In this document: positions 61,873-64,000 of the stretch, one piece after another
Layout: each line of letters starts with the position of its first letter
Position numbering within the stretch: position 1 is the stretch's first letter
Assembly (NCBI RefSeq): GCF_024806495.1
Contig: NZ_JANUFF010000002.1
Location: forward strand, 248,001 to 312,000
Reading direction: 5' to 3'
DNA from: Chryseobacterium sp. JUb7
GTDB lineage: Bacteria; Bacteroidota; Bacteroidia; Flavobacteriales; Weeksellaceae
DNA length: 64,000 nt
Translations under genes and position numbers: made by a program
Notes under the pieces: generated by a model
What the model saw: the letters and a program-made list of their open reading frames with translations, nothing else
Told to the model about the DNA's origin: nothing
The model's database searches: none

Positions 61873-61913
61873 AGTTTAGTTCGGGCTCGTCTTCGACGAG
61901 CCCGAACTAAACT
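61873..61913. repeat. Perfect 19-bp hairpin after tyrS
   Basis: Arms 61873-61891 and 61895-61913 pair perfectly around a TTC loop. It is GC-rich in its inner part. No T-run directly follows, so it may be an RNA-stabilising or mobile hairpin rather than a terminator. Confidence 0.65.
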
Positions 61914-61924
61914 CCATATAAAAT

Positions 61925-61960
61925 AAATCGCGGCAAGATAAATCTTGCCGCGATTTTATT
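61925..61960. terminator. Terminator-like hairpin after tyrS
   Basis: Perfect 15-bp arms (61925-61939 and 61942-61956) with a 2-nt loop, followed by TTTATT. It also faces the convergent lipoprotein gene. Confidence 0.65.
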
Positions 61961-61990
61961 AATACAACTATTTCGAAAGTTATTAATTTT

Positions 61991-62410
61991 TTAGAATACG
62001 TAAGAAGCCGATGCCGACAGGTACTGACCGCTTGAAGTTCCTTCTTTTTTCAACTCTCCGTCTACCCAAATCTGAACCTTTAATGTTGATGAAGCATTCG
62101 GTCCTATTGCATTTACAGCTACGTTAGCATTGTAGGCACCTGCTTCAGAGGTTACTTCCGGACTTGACCATGTAGTTCCGCTCAGACTGCTTGCTGTGGT
62201 CGGGTTTCCATCAATTCCGTATACTGCTACATCAATATTACTTCCTGAAGAAGCTATTGCTTTGAAAACAACTTTATGAGTCTTACTTGCTCCGTTTACA
62301 GGATTATCATCGTCGTCGCTGCTACAAGAGCTGACGAAACCGAAAAGTAAGGTTGCTGCTAACATTAAAAATGTTCCTTTAAATACTTGATTCAACTTCA
62401 TTTTTTTCAT
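61991..62410 (-). CDS. Small lipoprotein, MmpS-like beta fold possible
   Basis: A 139-aa lipoprotein (lipobox FVSSC followed by an Asp/Ser-rich linker SSDDDDNP). The mature part is a short beta sandwich-like sequence (KTHKVVFKAIASSGSNIDVAVYGIDG, VNAIGPNASSTLKVQIWVDGELKKEG), which faintly recalls the MmpS/immunoglobulin-like fold. It is exported to the outer-membrane periplasmic face. Function unknown. It is divergent from the TPR sensor gene. Confidence 0.7.
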   Translation of the reverse strand: MKKMKLNQVFKGTFLMLAATLLFGFVSSCSSDDDDNPVNGASKTHKVVFKAIASSGSNIDVAVYGIDGNPTTASSLSGTTWSSPEVTSEAGAYNANVAVNAIGPNASSTLKVQIWVDGELKKEGTSSGQYLSASASYVF

Positions 62411-62488
62411 AATCTTTTTGTTTAAATTTGACTACTATTGTTTATAATTCTATGATTTGATTGATTTGGTATCTGCAAAACTACCAGA

Positions 62489-62557
62489 GTATCACCCCGG
62501 TATCAATCCTAAAAAAAGAGTATTTTTTTATACCTAAATTCAGGTATTTTTTTATAC
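62489..62557. promoter_or_regulatory. Repeat cluster in the divergent intergenic region
   Basis: GTATTTTTTTATAC occurs at 62520-62533 and 62544-62557 (period 24), and ACCT/AGGT between them makes an inverted pair. GTATCA also repeats at 62489 and 62500. It lies between the lipoprotein gene (-) and the TPR sensor gene (+) and is a likely regulator-binding region. Confidence 0.45.
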
Positions 62558-62622
62558 TGGAAATTTTAATTAAATTGACTGTTTTATAATAAAAACTACT
62601 TATTTATTTTGATTTGACGATA

Positions 62623-64000
62623 ATGAAGAAACTAACCGTTGTAATTTTCATTTTACTTTCATTTACCCTACAGTCTCAGCAGATTATTCCGCTTAACGAA
62701 AAGCCTTATCTTGATAGTTTACAAAACATCACAATAAGCCGTTCTGATAATGATTCTAAAGCGAATGCTTATTTTTTATTATCCAATTACTACAGAAATA
62801 CAGACAGTCTTTCAAGTAAAAAATATCTGGAAAACGGTAAAACACTGGTGGAGACAAAGAAAACTTTTATTTCTGCTAAGTATTATTATTATGAAGGTCA
62901 GTATTATCTTGAAAAAAATAAAACTAAAGCTGCAGCAGCCTATCAGCAGGCTATCAGCGCTTTGAGTAAATTTAAGACAGAAGAATCTTATTTTTTTCAG
63001 TCGCTGGCGTGGTATAACTATGGAGTATCTCTAAAAAACAAAGAAGGATATCCTTTTTTAGTTAAAACTATTCTTGAAAAAAGCATTCCTTTAGTTGAAA
63101 AATATGAAAATAACAGAAATTTAGGATTCTTATATTCTCAGCTGGCTCTTATTCTCACCTACAATGCAGAATTTGAGAAAGCAGGAAATTATAATAAAAA
63201 GGCATTAAAAATTCTTGAAAAAAATTATCCTAATTCAGCAGAGCTATTTTATACCTACCTGAATACCGCCAGTAATTATTGTTATCAGGCCAAAGGCGAT
63301 GAAGCAAAAAAATTTCTTGACAAGGCAGAAAAATTAATTCAGCTTTATCCGGATTCCTCATCAAATGCTTTCTTTTATTATGGAAAGACCCTTTTTTTTA
63401 TAACTAAACAGAAAAACGAAGAAGCTTTACCCGTCATAGAAAAAGGCTTGTTTTACACTAAAAAATTTAATCAGAATCTATTAGCTCAAATGTTCTACTT
63501 CAATAAGTTTGACATTCTAAAGAAATTAAAAAGATATTCCGAAGCTAAAGCCGTTCTGGAAAACATTTTAACAGAAAAATCTCTTGTTTTGGATCTCAAC
63601 AACAGGAAAACAATATATAAACAGCTTTCCGGGCTAAATGAAGAAATGGGAAACCCAGAAGGAGCATTAACGTGGGAGAAAAAATATTCTAAACTTAATG
63701 ACAGTCTCAGTACGGAAAATACAAAGCTCGAAATCAATAAACTTGAAACGAAATATAACACCGCTGAAAAAGAAAGAAAAATCGCTAATCTTGATGCTGA
63801 AAAAGCTCAGAAACAGCTTGAAATAAATCAAAAAAATCAATATCTGTGGCTACTTGGTTTTGCGTCTGTATTTTTAATGATTTTAGTTATTTTTATTTAT
63901 TTCTATACCAAAAAACTGGCAAAACAAAGAAAAATCAACCTTCAGCAAAAATTAAAAGAAATCCAGCAAAAAGAAGAGTTAAATATTACAAAAGCAATTC
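62623..64000 (+). CDS. TPR-repeat sensor protein, 3' end outside the window
   Basis: An open frame from ATG 62623 to the window end (459 codons visible). It has a signal peptide (MKKLTVVIFILLSFTLQSQ), TPR-like helices (YYYEGQYYLEKNKTKAAAAYQQAISAL, LALILTYNAEFEKAGNYNKKALKIL), a coiled coil, and one membrane helix (YLWLLGFASVFLMILVIFIYFYT). A short juxtamembrane helix follows (QRKINLQQKLKEIQQKEELNITKAI). Proteins of this build usually end in a HisKA_3 (NarL-type) histidine kinase or a LuxR HTH; that part is not in view. Confidence 0.8.
   Translation, partial: MKKLTVVIFILLSFTLQSQQIIPLNEKPYLDSLQNITISRSDNDSKANAYFLLSNYYRNTDSLSSKKYLENGKTLVETKKTFISAKYYYYEGQYYLEKNKTKAAAAYQQAISALSKFKTEESYFFQSLAWYNYGVSLKNKEGYPFLVKTILEKSIPLVEKYENNRNLGFLYSQLALILTYNAEFEKAGNYNKKALKILEKNYPNSAELFYTYLNTASNYCYQAKGDEAKKFLDKAEKLIQLYPDSSSNAFFYYGKTLFFITKQKNEEALPVIEKGLFYTKKFNQNLLAQMFYFNKFDILKKLKRYSEAKAVLENILTEKSLVLDLNNRKTIYKQLSGLNEEMGNPEGALTWEKKYSKLNDSLSTENTKLEINKLETKYNTAEKERKIANLDAEKAQKQLEINQKNQYLWLLGFASVFLMILVIFIYFYTKKLAKQRKINLQQKLKEIQQKEELNITKAI

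Noticed and set aside
1-64000. CRISPR array, rRNA operon or intact insertion sequence
   Set aside because: No regularly spaced 24-40 bp repeats, no rRNA-like sequence and no transposase gene were seen while reading the window; this was a visual search only.

Overview
The window looks like chromosome of a flavobacterium of the Chryseobacterium type (Bacteroidota). It is AT-rich, its promoters carry the phylum's TAnnTTTG -7 box, and it holds a GldD gliding lipoprotein, type VI sheath genes of the Bacteroidota kind, many SxxC-type lipoproteins and tandem M13 peptidases. These calls come from reading motifs; no database search was possible.

Region 1 (1-13.8 kb): the 3' end of an MBL-fold hydrolase gene and a tRNA-Leu(CAA), then a mobilizable element of about 13 kb inserted at the 3' end of the tRNA. 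A 57-bp direct repeat with one mismatch (tRNA 3' end plus its terminator) bounds the element at 664-720 and 13732-13788. From right to left it encodes a tyrosine integrase with a co-transcribed unknown 472-aa protein; a replication block (excisionase-like HTH, small protein, helicase, Toprim primase) with an iteron-like repeat field; a mobilization operon (BfmA/BtgA-like protein, relaxase, coupling protein, GIY-YIG protein) beside a candidate oriT hairpin; and cargo (orphan TraM C-terminal domain, two GNAT proteins, an HNH-like nuclease). No mating-pore genes are seen, so transfer would need a helper.

Region 2 (14-31 kb): secreted proteins, an RND efflux operon, a 181-bp MITE with 8-bp target duplications, a photolyase operon, a compact promoter-miniORF-terminator unit (26-aa basic peptide), queG, a barrel-like gene broken by one in-frame TGA, a rhodanese, an HD-like protein, and a cassette of a double-glycine-leader Cys-rich peptide, a thioredoxin-like lipid/secreted protein and a divergent XRE regulator.

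Region 3 (30-46 kb): hydrolase/flavin oxidoreductase pair, SurA-like PPIase, PfkB kinase, gldD, mutY, an isolated tssB-tssC sheath pair, two tandem M13 metallopeptidases and a CinA-like protein.

Region 4 (46-54 kb): a lipocalin, then a LytTR two-component operon (TPR sensor kinase, secreted protein, LytTR regulator) facing SIMPL, lipoprotein and VWA genes. Two identical 10-bp direct-repeat pairs, each with 21-bp period and each 27 bp upstream of a -7 box, precede the two SIMPL genes. They form a coherent predicted LytTR regulon and are the strongest new signal in the window.

Region 5 (54-64 kb): FAD oxidoreductase, SpoIIAA-like protein, divergent MFS/AraC pair, lipA, secreted protein, ECF sigma factor, tyrS, a small lipoprotein, and a TPR sensor protein cut off by the window end.
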